Positions 32,982 through 44,490 of a DNA stretch of 64,000 nt are shown here, in pieces; the first letter of the stretch is position 1, and each line of letters opens with the position of its first letter. The notes under the pieces were generated by a model. That model worked only from the letters and a program-made list of their open reading frames with translations, had not been told where the DNA came from and did not search any database. The position numbers were made by a program, and so were the translations under genes. The stretch lies in contig CP136495.1 of the NCBI GenBank assembly GCA_032768795.1, positions 1,242,501-1,306,500 of the forward strand, in the 5' to 3' direction. Origin of the DNA: Tremella fuciformis. Its lineage: Eukaryota > Basidiomycota > Tremellomycetes > Tremellales > Tremellaceae.

Positions 32982-34831
32982 TCACATCTTGATACGACCT
33001 CGTCCTCGTCCTCGCACTCTGTTCCAGCTGTCTTCTCGACCGCGACCTCGACCGCGGCTGGTATCGCCATACGCTGGCTTTTCCGCCTCGCGTATGAGGC
33101 CGGCCTTCCGTAAGAGAAAGTGCCAAAATGCCTCGACCAATGCACGGTCACGCCCTTGAAGCCAAACGAGCTGCAAACCAGCTTTTGCAGCCTCGGAGGC
33201 ATGGCGGGCCGCCCAGCCTGACGACTCGGGGAGGTCTTCCTTTCCGTCTAGCGCCGGGTTGGCGTTCGAGGTGATGTTGTCGCCCTCCGTGTCAGGCTGA
33301 GGAGACCCCTGAGCAGCGCGCTTGGCAGGTACGCTCGAGGTGCTTTCTTCGGGTCCACTTGTCGAGCCTTCAGCCGACAAGGGCGGCTCAAATACGAGCT
33401 TGGCGCGAAATAGCGGCTCGGCGTCTGCCTCGTTCGTCTGCTCCGCTGTATCCGTACCGTCTGAAGTCGCATGCAGGGCCTGCCTCCGAGCGGCTCTCGA
33501 CCAAGTATTGCGCCTTGGCTCAAGCATGACCTCTGTGATGTCGCCCTCCGCATTTGCGTCCGCTGGCGGCGGCACCTCGTACAGATGTACATCTCGAAGC
33601 ACTCCCAGCACGCGCTCTCTGATCTCAGGGACGGACATGGCGGGGTGAGGGCGATGCAGGTGCTCGTTACGCGGTGCCAGGAGCCGCGTGAAGCTGGTGC
33701 CAGGCATAAGATCCGGCGGGCGAGTGAAAGTGTCTAATAGGCGAATGGGGGAGTGCGACCATCCCAGAATCCACCTGGCTGTTCGGGAGGGTTTGAAGGA
33801 CTGTACAAAGTAGTTGTCGCACTACGCGGCTTCAGCCTCGATAGAGATATGAGGAGAAGGGTTAGGAGAGGGACGGCTTACGTGTAGGGCGCGGAGGTGC
33901 TCGATAAGCGGAGCGAGCGAGGCGTACTTGCCCACGAGGGAGGTATACCACCCGCATACCTCGCCGAGCTTGAACGACTCGTCGATCATCTTTTTGATGA
34001 AGCTCGTCTCGCCTCCCGGGGTGATGAGCTCGCCCGACGCCCCAGTAGGGGCCTGTCGATCAGCTCAACATCAGTCGGACTGAGATACACTGAGAAGAAT
34101 GCACTTACAGCGCTGGCAGGGAGAGTCTTCAGCGCCTGGCCCTCTTCCATCTCGAGGGCAGAGCCGAAGAATGGCGGATTGCAAATGACGATATCGACCC
34201 GGCCTTCGCGCTTGCGCATCGGGATCAAGCTGCCGTGCTTCTCAGCTTGAAGCAATGTGATTCTATCGGCAAGACCGTTCTGCTCGATTGTTTCCTTGGC
34301 GTGGGCTAGAGATACTGAGTCCAGCTCGGTCGCGAAGATCTTTGCCGTGGGCCGCAGGCGATGTAGGAGCAAAGGGTATATGGCGACATGCCCTGTTCCT
34401 CTGCAGATCAGCGCTTGCTTCTTTGACACCCACAACTTGAACGAACATGTCTAGTATTCGCAGAGACTCTTCGTGTGGAGCGAGGTACGGCTCGAGGTCG
34501 AGCACCCGTAAGAGGTAGTCGAGCCGATTGGCGATCTGCCATTAGCACCCGCAATCTGCTAGCAGCACCAGGGACGCACAGTCGGGCATAGCCGGTCTTC
34601 TCGCAGATGGACGGTGTAGTTGAAGTCGTTCTTGAGCAGAGCTTCGGTCAGCGCTCGCAGAGCGGCCGGATTCTGAAAGTCGATCGATGCGTGATCATCC
34701 TCCGACACACTCCCCGTCAGTCCGGCCGCAAGCCCGATGGCGGCAACTTACTATTCGCGCAAGGGTGGATATGCCGCAGCGAGGGCTTTGAAATCTGGCC
34801 TGTTGTTGAGGTAGGGGTTGAGCGGGTGCAT
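32982..34831 (-). CDS. METTL16-family U6 snRNA/mRNA m6A methyltransferase
   Basis: Exons inferred on the minus strand: 34831-34752, 34709-34580, 34535-34447, 34400-34109, 34052-33882, 33821-32982, giving 533 residues in frame. The start MHPLNPYLNNRPDF and ASIDFQNPAALRALT, the SAM motif ILDIGTGH (created by splicing at 34447/34400), ATELD, the catalytic CNPPFF, and the later ITPGGETSFIKKMIDES match METTL16/METT10D (PF05971). These enzymes methylate A43 of U6 snRNA near its ACAGA box. The C-terminal ~230 residues are divergent and end in RGRGRG repeats. No other methyltransferase family combines NPPFF with this N-terminus. Confidence 0.92.
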
Positions 34832-35006
34832 GTCGTCAACCCGAGCGGCAAAGATGCAACACCAAGTAGCTAGACATCGACGAAGTAGACGAGCTACGCT
34901 TTTCCACGGTTGATCAAGATTAGCAACGAAATGACGAAAAGAAGTCGCGTCTGGCGTCTCTGGATTGTCGTTGTACAGCTTCCGCCAAGCCCAATCGTAG
35001 TACATC
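34832..35006. promoter_or_regulatory. 175-bp divergent promoter of METTL16-like gene and TBCB
   Basis: Opposite-strand start codons at 34831 and 35007. No recognised element. Confidence 0.55.
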
Positions 35007-35862
35007 ATGCTCATCTCGGTCTTCGTCAGCTCGTCCGATACGCACTCGGAACGGCGGTTCGACACCTCCCTCACCGTCGCTCAGCTCAAGGTATGTCCCC
35101 CTTTCCGCAGACTTCCGCTCGGACCGCCGACCCCGGTCGCCGCGGTGCTCATGCTGATGCTGACGGACAGGACAAGCTCATGCCCATAACGGGCATCGCC
35201 CCGCAATACCAGGCCCTCTCGCTCGTCTCATCAGACTCGTCCGCGTCCGGCTCCGCACCCCAGCCACTCGTCACTCTATCCGATGAGGCCCGCACGCTCG
35301 CAGGGTACGGCATCGAGCCCTATCAGACTATCCGGGTGGTCAACCTCGACCCCACAGCTCGACCGGGGGAGTTCTCCGACGTGAGCCAGGTCGACAAGTT
35401 CGAGCTGACGGCGGACGAGTACGCCGCTCGGCCCGACACGGTCCTGGCGCACCTCAAGGCGCACAAGCTGGGCAGGTTCGCCGATGCTCCCGAGAAGAGC
35501 AAGATCGCCCATGATCCGCCGACGCGCACGTCGGTGCCGGATGGTATGGCCGTCGGTGCGCGGTGCGAGGTGGGCGGAGAGGGCGCGATGGCGAAGCGGG
35601 GGACGGTGCGGATTGTGGGCGAGGCGGAGATGGGTAAAGGCGGGGTGTGGGTCGGGGTCGAGCTGGACGAGCCGACCGGCAAGGGTGATGGCTCGTGAGT
35701 TCTGACCTTCTCAAGGGATTGGGAGTGCTGAGGTCCAGCGTGGATGGCAAGCGGTATTTCCAGTGCAGGGCCAAGCATGCGGTGTTTGTGCGCCCGGACA
35801 AGGTCACGGTTGGCGATTTCCCAGAAGAGGATCTGCTCGCTTCGGACGACGAAGAGATCTGA
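35007..35862 (+). CDS. tubulin-folding cofactor B (Alf1-like)
   Basis: Exons inferred: 35007-35090, 35171-35694, 35739-35862, giving 243 residues, the usual size. It starts with a ubiquitin-like domain ([18 protein letters not shown]...[14 protein letters not shown]), then a charged coiled-coil linker with [16 protein letters not shown]. It ends with a CAP-Gly domain: [46 protein letters not shown] (split by intron 2) and [16 protein letters not shown], followed by the C-terminal acidic tail with DDEEI. Cofactor B binds alpha-tubulin and works with cofactor E in dimer assembly. Confidence 0.93.
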
Positions 35863-36085
35863 CGCGGTACACCTACGCCGATCTCAATGCCTCTTGGGAT
35901 CACCTGCGCCATGAAACTATCGCAATATGCTTGACACCGGCAGGCGAGCAGGGTCTCCAGTTGGTCGACCGTACATGCAGCAACAATGCACAGGTCGACA
36001 GTCTTCGTGCGCTACAGCGCGGCACGGACATCTCCATAGTATGCATGAGTACCAGATCCATGATACTGACAAGCCTTTCCTCCCC

Positions 36086-38177
36086 TTACCAGCCATACTG
36101 CTCCGACTTGAAGTAGACCTCTGTAACATTCTGCACAACGCCGCGCAAGATTCCCAGCTCCACTCGCGTGACGGCATTGGCGCTATCGCTCATGAACCCG
36201 CCGGGACCGCAGGCGCCAATCCCGACGGACCCCTCGGCGTTGCGCACAAAGTCTTCGATGACAACTGCGAGGTCTGGTCGACCGGGGTGGATGGTCAAGC
36301 GGCCGGGCTGGAGGTGCTTGCCGCTGGGATGGGGCATGATGAGGTCCTTCTCCCCTGGAGTCTCGTCGTGGCCTGAAGAGGAGCTGTCGTGTGCGTCGTC
36401 CGCCTCCGCCTTGTCCTCGACTGCTGGCAGTGTGCTCGACTCTTGGACGCTCTCGTCGGTGACGTAGATGTCGACGCTCACGTCAGGGACAGCAGCAGCG
36501 GCCTTGAGCTCCTTGTCAAACCACGCAAGTGCGTCTGCCACCATCAGCCTCTCCCGTATTGCAAGTCAATGGGTACTGACCGAGATGCCTGATCGCCCAG
36601 ACGAACTTGACCCTCGCCCTTTTCTCCTGCCTGACCAAGTCCTGCAACACACCCAAGCCCCAGCTGATCCCGCTCCCGCCCACCGCGACCAGCACCTCGT
36701 CGAACGCCTCCAGCCCGTCCGGCTCGCCGTACGGTCCGTCGACGAGGCACTTCCATGTCCTGCCGCCCTTGTCAGCAGCAAGCACCTGGTTGTACAGCTC
36801 GAGGGTGAATCCCGACCGGGGCCGCACGATAAACTCCATGTTCCGCACCGTGGCCGCGGGGTCGCTCGGCACGGTGGCAATGGAGAACGGGTGCGCTTCG
36901 AGCGTCCTTAGGCCGACGAAGCGGATGAAGACGTGTTGGCCGGGACTCCAGCGGAACAGGTGTGTGGGAATAGTGAGCTTGATGACAGAGTCGCCGACGA
37001 CGGTTCCTGTTGCGCGGTGCAGGGTCGGGTTGTTGAGTATGATGGCGACTATGCGCCAGAGGACGCCGCTGAAGAACAGCACGATGGTGGCGATCATGTA
37101 CTTGCTGATTGTGTCAGCTCGCAATGATTTGAGGAGGAAAGCGGCTTACTCCGAGTCGAGCTCCTGGTAACCGTGCCAGAACATGGCGCCGAGGAAGAAG
37201 ATGGCCATGAGGATGTGGACGTACCAGAACGCTTCGTACATGAAGCGTCTGCCACTCAGCACAACACAGTCTGTGAACGCTCGCCTTACCTCCAAGGTGG
37301 CAGCGCGCCAATGAAGAGCACGAGCAGCGGAGCGAGAGCTACAAAGCCCGACACGTAGATGTTGTTTGTCTTGAGGGTGTACGTCATACCGTCTTGTCGC
37401 AGTGCACGGATGACAGCGGCGATCGTATGGACGAGCGACATGTAGACAAAGTTGAAGGCTGCGCCTTGGTGGAGCACCTGGAGCTTCTCGTGCGACACGC
37501 CAGTGAGCACTGCGATGATGTTGCGCTTCGAGCCGAGAACGCTTGCCATTAGCGCTCGACTAGACGTACAAGACAAGGAATTACTAGACAAATGGCAGAG
37601 TGGCCATGGCGATCCACTCGCTGCGGAGGTACAGGGGCGCCGAGCCGTAGTACGGCGGGTAGTAGTAGTACTTGTTGATCCAAGTGAGGCCGCTCGCCAG
37701 CAAGAGGCCCAATATCAGAACGATGTTCGGGCCGAGCGGGCCGAACGTCCACAGCATAGACAAGAGCGCGAGCCGGCCGGTCTGCGGCAAGACGGGATAG
37801 CTCAGCGCTCGGGAGGCCGCGGCGAGCTTCGAGTACAGCAAGGATTTGGACAGTACGCCATACCGCACCCGGGCTTTCCACAACACGTTGAGCAGGAGGA
37901 AGACGAGCAGCAAGCCGCCGATAAACCACAGGGTGTAGTGCCCGTAGATGACCTGGTTGGCCCACGGTATGCGGGCGGCCTGGTACGCCGTGCGCTCGGC
38001 GGACGTGGGCACGTAGAGCCCCTTGTTGTTGAAGTACCCCGGCGTGTCGTCGGTCTGGCCGGCGGCGGTCGCTGTAAGGGTGGTGGTGGGGTTCATGCTC
38101 ATGATCATCGAGGAAGACATGGCCATGGCTGTCGTCGTTGACGAAGAGGACATGTCCATCGACATGCTCATGTCCAT
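36086..38177 (-). CDS. ferric/cupric reductase (FRE/NOX superfamily) with Met-rich N-terminus
   Basis: Exons inferred on the minus strand: 38177-37585, 37541-37290, 37248-37150, 37104-36581, 36534-36086; in-frame total 638 residues. It is a plasma-membrane flavocytochrome b that reduces extracellular Fe(III) or Cu(II). Visible parts are about seven hydrophobic segments, haem-ligand His residues in GVSHEKLQVLHQ...LVHTI and WYVHI...WHGY, the FAD-binding HPFSIATVP, the NADPH-binding GGSGISWGLG and the C-terminal ACGPGGFMSD. The first 28 residues hold ten Met (MDMSMSMDM...), resembling Mets copper-binding motifs of CTR transporters. The neighbour across the divergent promoter is a CTR copper transporter, which points to copper uptake. 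Confidence 0.92.
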
Positions 38178-39005
38178 GATGGGAGTCTGCACGGCAGAAT
38201 GCGAAGAGGCAGAGAAGCAGAGAGACCGGCTGTCAGTGGGGACGCTTCTCCGTCTCAGCGGTCTGTATAAGTATGCAGCGCAGCTGATTGGGTCTCTCCG
38301 CTGCAACCCCAATTGCTCCATCGCACATTGATCTCCATCGCACATTGATCTCCATCCGCAGACGAACATCCTTGGATACTGTTCGCAAGACCCTGAGGGT
38401 CTGAAAAGCCGCAAGGGCGTGCGGCCCTTTTCGTCCACGCGAGGTTTGGCTTTTGCCGCACGGAAAGCGTCGTCAGTCGTGTACAGCCTGTGTTTGTCGT
38501 CAATGGTGTGGCAATGCATACAATCTGCTCAAGATGGCAGAGTGTGGCAGGGGGTGCCCGTGCCCTATCCAACCACCTGTCATCGCTGTCGTCTAGTGCT
38601 CAGCACCATACGAGTGATCGCTAGACTGAAGGGCAGCTCGAAATGCCTCGGTCTGCTAAGAACGGCCGCTGGCTGCGATCAGCTCGACCGGTCTATCTGC
38701 GCGGAAATAGCTGACAGTGAGGCTTCTAGACCAGAAATGTCTCCTTTACTACAGGAGAAAGCTAACGATCATGCAGAAGAGGGCGAGAAGCAAGTGAGAT
38801 GGTTACGACGAAAAGGCCTCATGGTCGCGCGGCACATCCGCCATTGGGCGTTCCTGAAGTCGAGACCACCCCCATCGCCCATCGCCATCTCATCCATCTC
38901 CGACCTCCTTGCGCCAAGCCTCCATCTCCACCTCCGAGGCAAGGCAAGGCAGACCAAGGCCAGCAGAGCAAGGTAACCCTTAAGCATCTATACCCCGACC
39001 CTCGA
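38178..39005. promoter_or_regulatory. 828-bp divergent promoter of the reductase/CTR pair
   Basis: Intergenic region between two opposite-strand start codons. It contains a 17-base tandem duplication (38318-38351) on the reductase side. No gene is supported in it. Copper- or iron-responsive sites are expected but I could not assign one with confidence. Confidence 0.6.
38318..38351. repeat. 17-bp perfect tandem duplication in the reductase promoter
   Basis: CCATCGCACATTGATCT occurs twice head to tail, followed by CCAT of a third unit. It is about 140 bp upstream of the reductase start codon. Confidence 0.85.
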
Positions 39006-39723
39006 ATGCTCCTCATGCTTCAACTACCTCTCTACGCTCCGACCAGCACAAGCGCACTCACATCCGCCACGATGGACATGGGCGACGACAGCTCCATGGG
39101 AGCATCATGCCAGAGTGAGCGGACACCCTCACCAGACAAACGCACGAAGGGCTGAGAGCAGTCTCGATGCTGTTCAACTACTACACCGTGGACGCATGCT
39201 TCCTCTCGTCCGCGTTCCACATCACCTCCAAAGGCATGTTCGGCGGCGTGCTCGTTGGCGTCTTCTTCCTCTGCATGGCCATCGAAGGTGTGAGGCGGCT
39301 CGGGAGGGAATACGACCGGCGACTCATTGCCGCTGCGAGGGCGGCACCGGCATTGGCGGGCGCGGTGGCACCGCTCGTCAGTGGAACCGCCAAGGACGAC
39401 GACAATACTTGTGCGCCGACGGTGTGAGCTCCTGCCCCTCGGCGAAAGTGCTGTGAGATGACGCCAGCTATACTCCCTCTTGGATACAGCAGGCTATCCG
39501 AGGCGTGTGTTACGGCAGCCAGTTCACAGCGGCCTTCCTCGTGTGAGCTCGGCTACGTAAGGCGCTCGAATCGTAGCTGACAAGCAGCATGTTGCTCGGC
39601 ATGTACTTCAACGTCCCTGTGCTCATCATGATATTCACCGGGCAGACTGCCGGCTTCATCCTGTTCGGCCGCGACACCTGTACGGCCACGCTCGACCACG
39701 CTACCTCGGGTCACTGCTGCTGA
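39006..39723 (+). CDS. CTR-family copper transporter
   Basis: Exons inferred: 39006-39114, 39162-39423, 39468-39542, 39588-39723, giving 193 residues. The family is trimeric and imports Cu(I). The N-terminus has MDMGDDSSMG. TM1 is in SMLFNYYTVDACFLSSAFHI followed by MFGGVLVGVFFLCMAIEGVRR. Later come PSWIQQAIRG, the TM2 Met-x3-Met motif (MLLGMYFN) and the TM3 Gly-x3-Gly (GQTAG). The C-terminus is GHCC, a Cys/His metal-handling motif. A second ATG at 39071 within the same exon could be used instead. Located head to head with the reductase; the two steps, Cu(II) reduction then Cu(I) import, are linked in yeast. Confidence 0.9.
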
Positions 39724-39943
39724 GGCTGTCTGTCTGCTTTTACCTCACCGCTCTTCACTGTAATGGACAAGACGTGTTTCGGCTCAGACATGAATATGCA
39801 TGTGGGTCGACCGATGCAGGTCTACCGTGCCGACGCTGCGACTTTCTGCCCGCCCTCCCCATCCTGATGCCCATTGCCTGAGCAAAGTCCAGCCTGACGG
39901 AGTTAGCTCGCAAGCTTCGAGAGTCGATTGGCATAGCTGACCA

Positions 39944-40694
39944 TCACACCTCCTCACTGCTCATGGACCACTCCTCCTCTTCCGAAGACTCGCGCTTGAA
40001 CCGCCTCTTCGAAGTGCTCGTGAAGACTCGAATACGCTTACGCTTGGGGCTGTCTGTCTTGTCGTCCATGTCCAGTTGCCGCTTTGACAACTGGTGAGGT
40101 GTGACCGGAGCGACTGTCTGGATGTTCGGATCTTTCTTTGTGAGAGCTGATGAAACGTCTCTAGCCTTGACCGCGCCCGCGGCAGTCGACTCGGGCTTCT
40201 CTCGATCGTCGTCCTTATCCACAGACTGGACTGCCCGTACCGTGCGACTACTCTCGTCGGCGTGATGCTCGGCGTAGGGGCCGGTGGCGAGAAAGATATC
40301 TGATGCGGCGTCCCAAGGGGTCTTGCCAGCTTTCAGAGCAGGCAGGATGATCTGGACTCAGCTAGTGGTCCGAGACTTCTCATGCATGGAAGGGTACCAG
40401 ACATACCGAGTAATACATGTCACGCAGGACATTGCCAGTGAGCCCCTCGTCGCTCTTCCTACCCCGCCTCTTCGCCCCGTCTTCTTTCGCCACACCGTGC
40501 GATGCGCCCAGGTCGAGGGAGAGGCCATACCAGTCCATATCTCTAGTGGCATCGAGTCGGGCGAGTATGATAGCCAGCGCGATCTCCTTGTTTATGGTGG
40601 GCGGGGCTCTGTGGGGCGGGTCGTCATTGTCGGCAATAGGTGAGGGCGCACGCTTGGGCGTAGCTTTCTTGGTGGTGCTGGCTCTGGGCGGCAT
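39944..40694 (-). CDS. small Myb/SANT-like basic protein 1
   Basis: Exons inferred on the minus strand: 40694-40407, 40351-39944, giving 231 residues. After a basic N-terminus (PPRASTTKKATPKRAP) comes IALAIILARLDATRDMDW...GLTGNVLRDMYYSIILPALKAGKTPWD, which has the helix spacing of a Myb/SANT-like repeat as seen in small basidiomycete proteins of this kind. The C-terminal part is rich in Lys/Arg (SPKRKRIRVF, SKRRFKRES) followed by an acidic end. This suggests a nuclear DNA- or chromatin-binding role, which is inference. It is divergent from a second SANT-like gene 287 bp away. Confidence 0.6.
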
Positions 40695-40981
40695 GCTGCA
40701 GTACTGATGAAAGCGGGAGTGGGCCGGCGACAGGAGAGGTATGTGTGTCGAAACGTTGGATATGAGGTGAGAGGTGAACGCAGCTGGACGATGGACGATG
40801 AACGATCGGTCGTCAAGGAGACAAGAGGGATCTGCATGACGACGGAGGATTTGGATTTGCCACCCGGCCGCACGGACCCTGCCTCCACCATTATACTGTA
40901 TCTTCTGCTCGTACTTCCACGTCTTCAGCTTATAACCCATCTTACGTTCCGACTTCGAGGCTTCAGAGTCTTGTCAGCACT

Positions 40982-41716
40982 ATGGCGTCGACGAGAGCTA
41001 CCGTCCAACCTCGGACAGCGCCGTATCCTGCTAAAGACAGACAACGCAAAGGCAAGATGACCCAGTCGACCTCGGGACGAGAGCGCTCCGACACTCCTCT
41101 TCGAGAAGAAGATGTTCAAGACACTCCCAAGGCAAGCTTGCATGACGATCCCAGAGTGCGGCAAGAAGTGCACAATACGAGCGGCTACGACAAACACCGC
41201 CTGGTATTGCTCGTGATCAGGGTCACCGCACCTCAATGTCTCTCGTCAGCCACTAACGCACAGGACGCCAAGCCCGACTGGGACAAAGTCGCCCGAGAAA
41301 CAGGCAAGACGCCCACGCGTGAGCTGGCAGCGCACCCTTTCGCAGAGCAGAGTCAGCTCATGTGCTGTGCAGAATGCAAGGATACGTGGCGCAAGACGAT
41401 CCAGCTTGCGCTGCAGGCGAACAGGCCGTGGTCGACAACCGGGTCAGGCTGGACGAGTGAGATGAAGATCGCAGCTGTCGACGCTGTCTTGGCGGTAGCT
41501 CCTGCCCACCGACCAAACCCGTCACTGATTACCAGGCATCGACACCGGACTGGACGGAAATCGCCACCACATTCAACGGCAAGACTCCCACTCGTCAGTT
41601 CTCTCACCCTCTTACCCCTCATACGGAAAGAGGGAGGGGGTTGACATGCAGAGATCAAAGACGTATGGCGCAAAGTGGTCCTCCCGCGACTCAAACGGGG
41701 CGAGACGATCCAGTGA
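40982..41716 (+). CDS. small Myb/SANT-like protein 2 with two repeats
   Basis: Exons inferred: 40982-41203, 41264-41318, 41373-41494, 41536-41593, 41652-41716, giving 173 residues. Two copies of a short Myb/SANT-like motif are rebuilt by splicing: PDWDKVARETGKTPTQCKDTW and PDWTEIATTFNGKTPTQIKDVW. In each, an intron falls after GKTPT in the same phase, so the repeats arose by internal duplication. Intron 1 (60 nt) has a textbook branch point CACTAAC next to the acceptor. DNA binding is inferred from the fold. Confidence 0.7.
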
Positions 41717-42318
41717 CGCCCCCGCCCATTCCCACGCGCCCTTTGTATCCGCTGGCGTATCGAGGCAGGTGAGACGCGCAAGACGAGGCGCCTGGGCGGC
41801 CTTTCTCTCTCTGCGCAACCCTCCTTTTTGTGTCTTCTAGTGTTCTGGTTGGAGGCAGATGCCCGAACGCGTACAAAATGCCTCGCCTGCACCCATCATA
41901 CCTACAGTACCCTCACTCTCCACATCGCCCAGCTCTCCCACTCTGCAGCACTTTGCACAGCAGGTCAGCTGCATACCTCGCGAAAGGTTGAGCTGACGGG
42001 CAGCACAAACACATCACACCACACTTCGCACACTTCACGATGAACACCGACCAATATCCCGTTCAGCACTTCTGGGGCGGCAGTGGGGTCGGCGGTGATG
42101 GCGACGAGATGGTCGGGATCCATAACGACGTCGACCCGCAGATCTAGCCAATTTACATACCGTACACCGCGTCCCTATCATGCTCATGCACACGTTCCCT
42201 CCTCTCCTCCCCACTCAAGCCTGTCCCCTTGCCAGATGGACTCGTCTATGCTGGTGGTCATGCATGCAATGCGTCTATAGTCCCAAGATCTATCTGAAGA
42301 TGCTCCTCAGCTCACATC
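41717..42318. other. spacer without supported gene
   Basis: About 600 bp between the SANT-like gene and the convergent transporter. A 35-codon ATG frame at 42040-42147 follows a CA-rich leader but has no family resemblance. I see nothing else. Confidence 0.45.
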
Positions 42319-44362
42319 TCATCGCTTCTCATCCACTGCCTCCTCGTCCCTGCTGGCCGACTTGACCTCCTTCCCCTTGACACCCTTCCCAATCGTGCCC
42401 ATCCCTCTGAGCATAACAGCAGCAAGGATAAAGGCGCCAAAGCAGCACCCCGCACCGAGGTAGAAGGCCGCCCTCAAGCCCGACAAGAGCGCCTCTTCGC
42501 TCGTCTTGCCCTGGTTGATCGCTTTGGTCTGGTACGAGTCGTTGATGAGGGTCGTGATGGCCAAACCGAACGATCCGCCAAGCTGGATGAGCGTCTGGAA
42601 CACGGCGCCGGCGACGGACTGCTCGTCTGGCATAGCGAGGGCAGCCACGAAGATCGACCCGGTGGCCATGAGGCTGGGACGTCAGCTCTGAGATGAGACG
42701 GGGAAGGCTAGCTGACAAATCAGCACCGAGGACGCAGAGCCACATGCCGTTGAAGGCGTTGCCCCAGTACGTCGCGGTGGGCGAGGCGACGGCAAACATG
42801 ATGCTGGCGGCGCTGCAGCGTCAGCTCAGTTGCTGAAAGAATGGGTGTGGAGACGTACCCAGTGGCAGCCACACCGACACACACGAGCCACTGTGTCGGC
42901 ACGCGCCGGATGAGCATGGCAACGATGACATTGCACAGGACGCCCGATACGGCACACGGCAGGAACCGCAACATGGCGCCGATGGATCCGGTGCCCTGCA
43001 CGTCCTGGTAGAAGAGCGTCGCGTGGTAGAAGAGAGACTGCACGTCAGAGTAGTCGGATTGAGAAGCCCAAGAGATGCACGCTAAAGCCCATCCACTGGG
43101 CAAAACCGATAAGATAGACCGAGGCCAGCTTGCCGCGGGCGCGAGTCCACAGCTGCAGACGCATCAAGGGAGGCGTCGTCCCGCGGTCCGTGACATGTTT
43201 CTCCCAAAAGAAGAAGGCGACGACCATAAGCACGCCGAGTATAAGCAGGGCGATGATATCTCATCGTCAGCATCTTCGAACTCGGACTCTGCACAGGTCA
43301 ACTGACAGGGCGTCTTCCACCCCTTGGGCGCGCTGTTCCCATCCGAGACGACGAACTGCAACAAGATAAGTCCACCAGTGACGAGGAAAGCGCCGAGCCA
43401 ATCAATAGCCTGGCCGGCCGATTTGGGTGGATCGGCCGGAACGACAAACCAGGCGAGGATGGCGGGTGGAACAGACACGGCGGCGAGGACATACAGGCAC
43501 GCGCGCCACGTCGTGCTGCCATCGTCAGCTGAGACCTGATCCAGTGATGATGGGGCACGTACGAAGCGTACGAGGTGCAGACACCTCCAAGCACAAGGCC
43601 CACGGCTGCGCCAATCGGGGCGCCGGCGGAGAACGACGCAAATGCAAGGGACCGAGCGTGGCCCTCAAAGTTGACAGCGATGATCCCAATTGCGCTGGGC
43701 GTTCTGCTATCAGCCACATCTCCACTGACACCCGCACGGACTCACCCCATGGCCGCGCCGATACCCGCCATGGCGCGCGCGACAATGAGGCCAATGCCAT
43801 TATGCAAGAAACCGGCGATGAGGCACCACAGGGCATACCACCCGATGCCCGCCAGGAAAACCAGCTTGCGGCCCCACACATCGGCCGCGCGGCCGCTGAC
43901 AAGCAGGAGACAGGCGTTGGTGAGGCCGTAGGCGGACTGGATCCACTGAAGGTTCGTATCTGTCATATTGAGGTCGCTCTGGATTTCCGGGAGCGCGATG
44001 GTGAGTGCCATATAGCCCGCGGAGGACATGGCGATGGTGAAGGTGACGATGGACGCGATGGCGACCTTACGCGCCGACGATAGAGGCGGCGGGACGAATG
44101 TGGGCGTTTCGGACGGCGCCGGCGTCTTGTCCAGCGCGCCTGGCTCCTGCCCCTCGGAGGACCGGGGCAGCGCGGGCAGGTGAGCGGGGTGTGGGTGTTC
44201 GTCGAGGCGGTGATTGCTGCTGCCGCCGCTGGGAATGGGCACGAGCGGCATGCCGCTCGCGGGCGGCGGCATCGACGAGCCCGGCGCAAAGGTGCCAGAG
44301 GTGGTGATTGGCATGTCGGGGTTGGTGAGAGTCCGCTCGAGCTCGGCGAGAAAGGGGGCCAT
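42319..44362 (-). CDS. MFS drug:H+ antiporter, DHA2 type
   Basis: Seven exons inferred on the minus strand: 44362-43746, 43703-43563, 43515-43307, 43259-43081, 43037-42859, 42812-42717, 42673-42319; in frame, 591 residues. A ~90-residue Pro/Ser-rich cytosolic N-terminus precedes TM1. Then come NLQWIQSAYGLTNACLLLVSGRAADVWGRKLVF (the loop 2-3 motif A of the MFS, G-x3-D-x2-G-R-K) and APIGAAVGLVLGG (motif C of antiporters). There are about 14 hydrophobic segments, with ALMASLxxPDEQSVAGAVFQT-like sequence late in the protein. This is the DHA2 layout, usually exporting drugs, siderophores or amines. Substrate unknown. Confidence 0.88.
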
Positions 44363-44490
44363 GGCTGTCGCTGCCACTGTCGAGCGAGCTCAACTCTGAG
44401 CAAGCCCTTTAGGCTGTTTGATGCCAGTCGAGTCGAGGTGAGTGTGATGTGACGGTGTTGAATGTCATGCCGCGTCTTGAGAAGAATTAA

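Noticed and set aside
42040..42147. 35-codon frame starting MNTDQYPVQHFWGG
   Set aside because: Has an ATG after a CA-rich leader but is too short, Gly-rich and without any family match to support as a gene.
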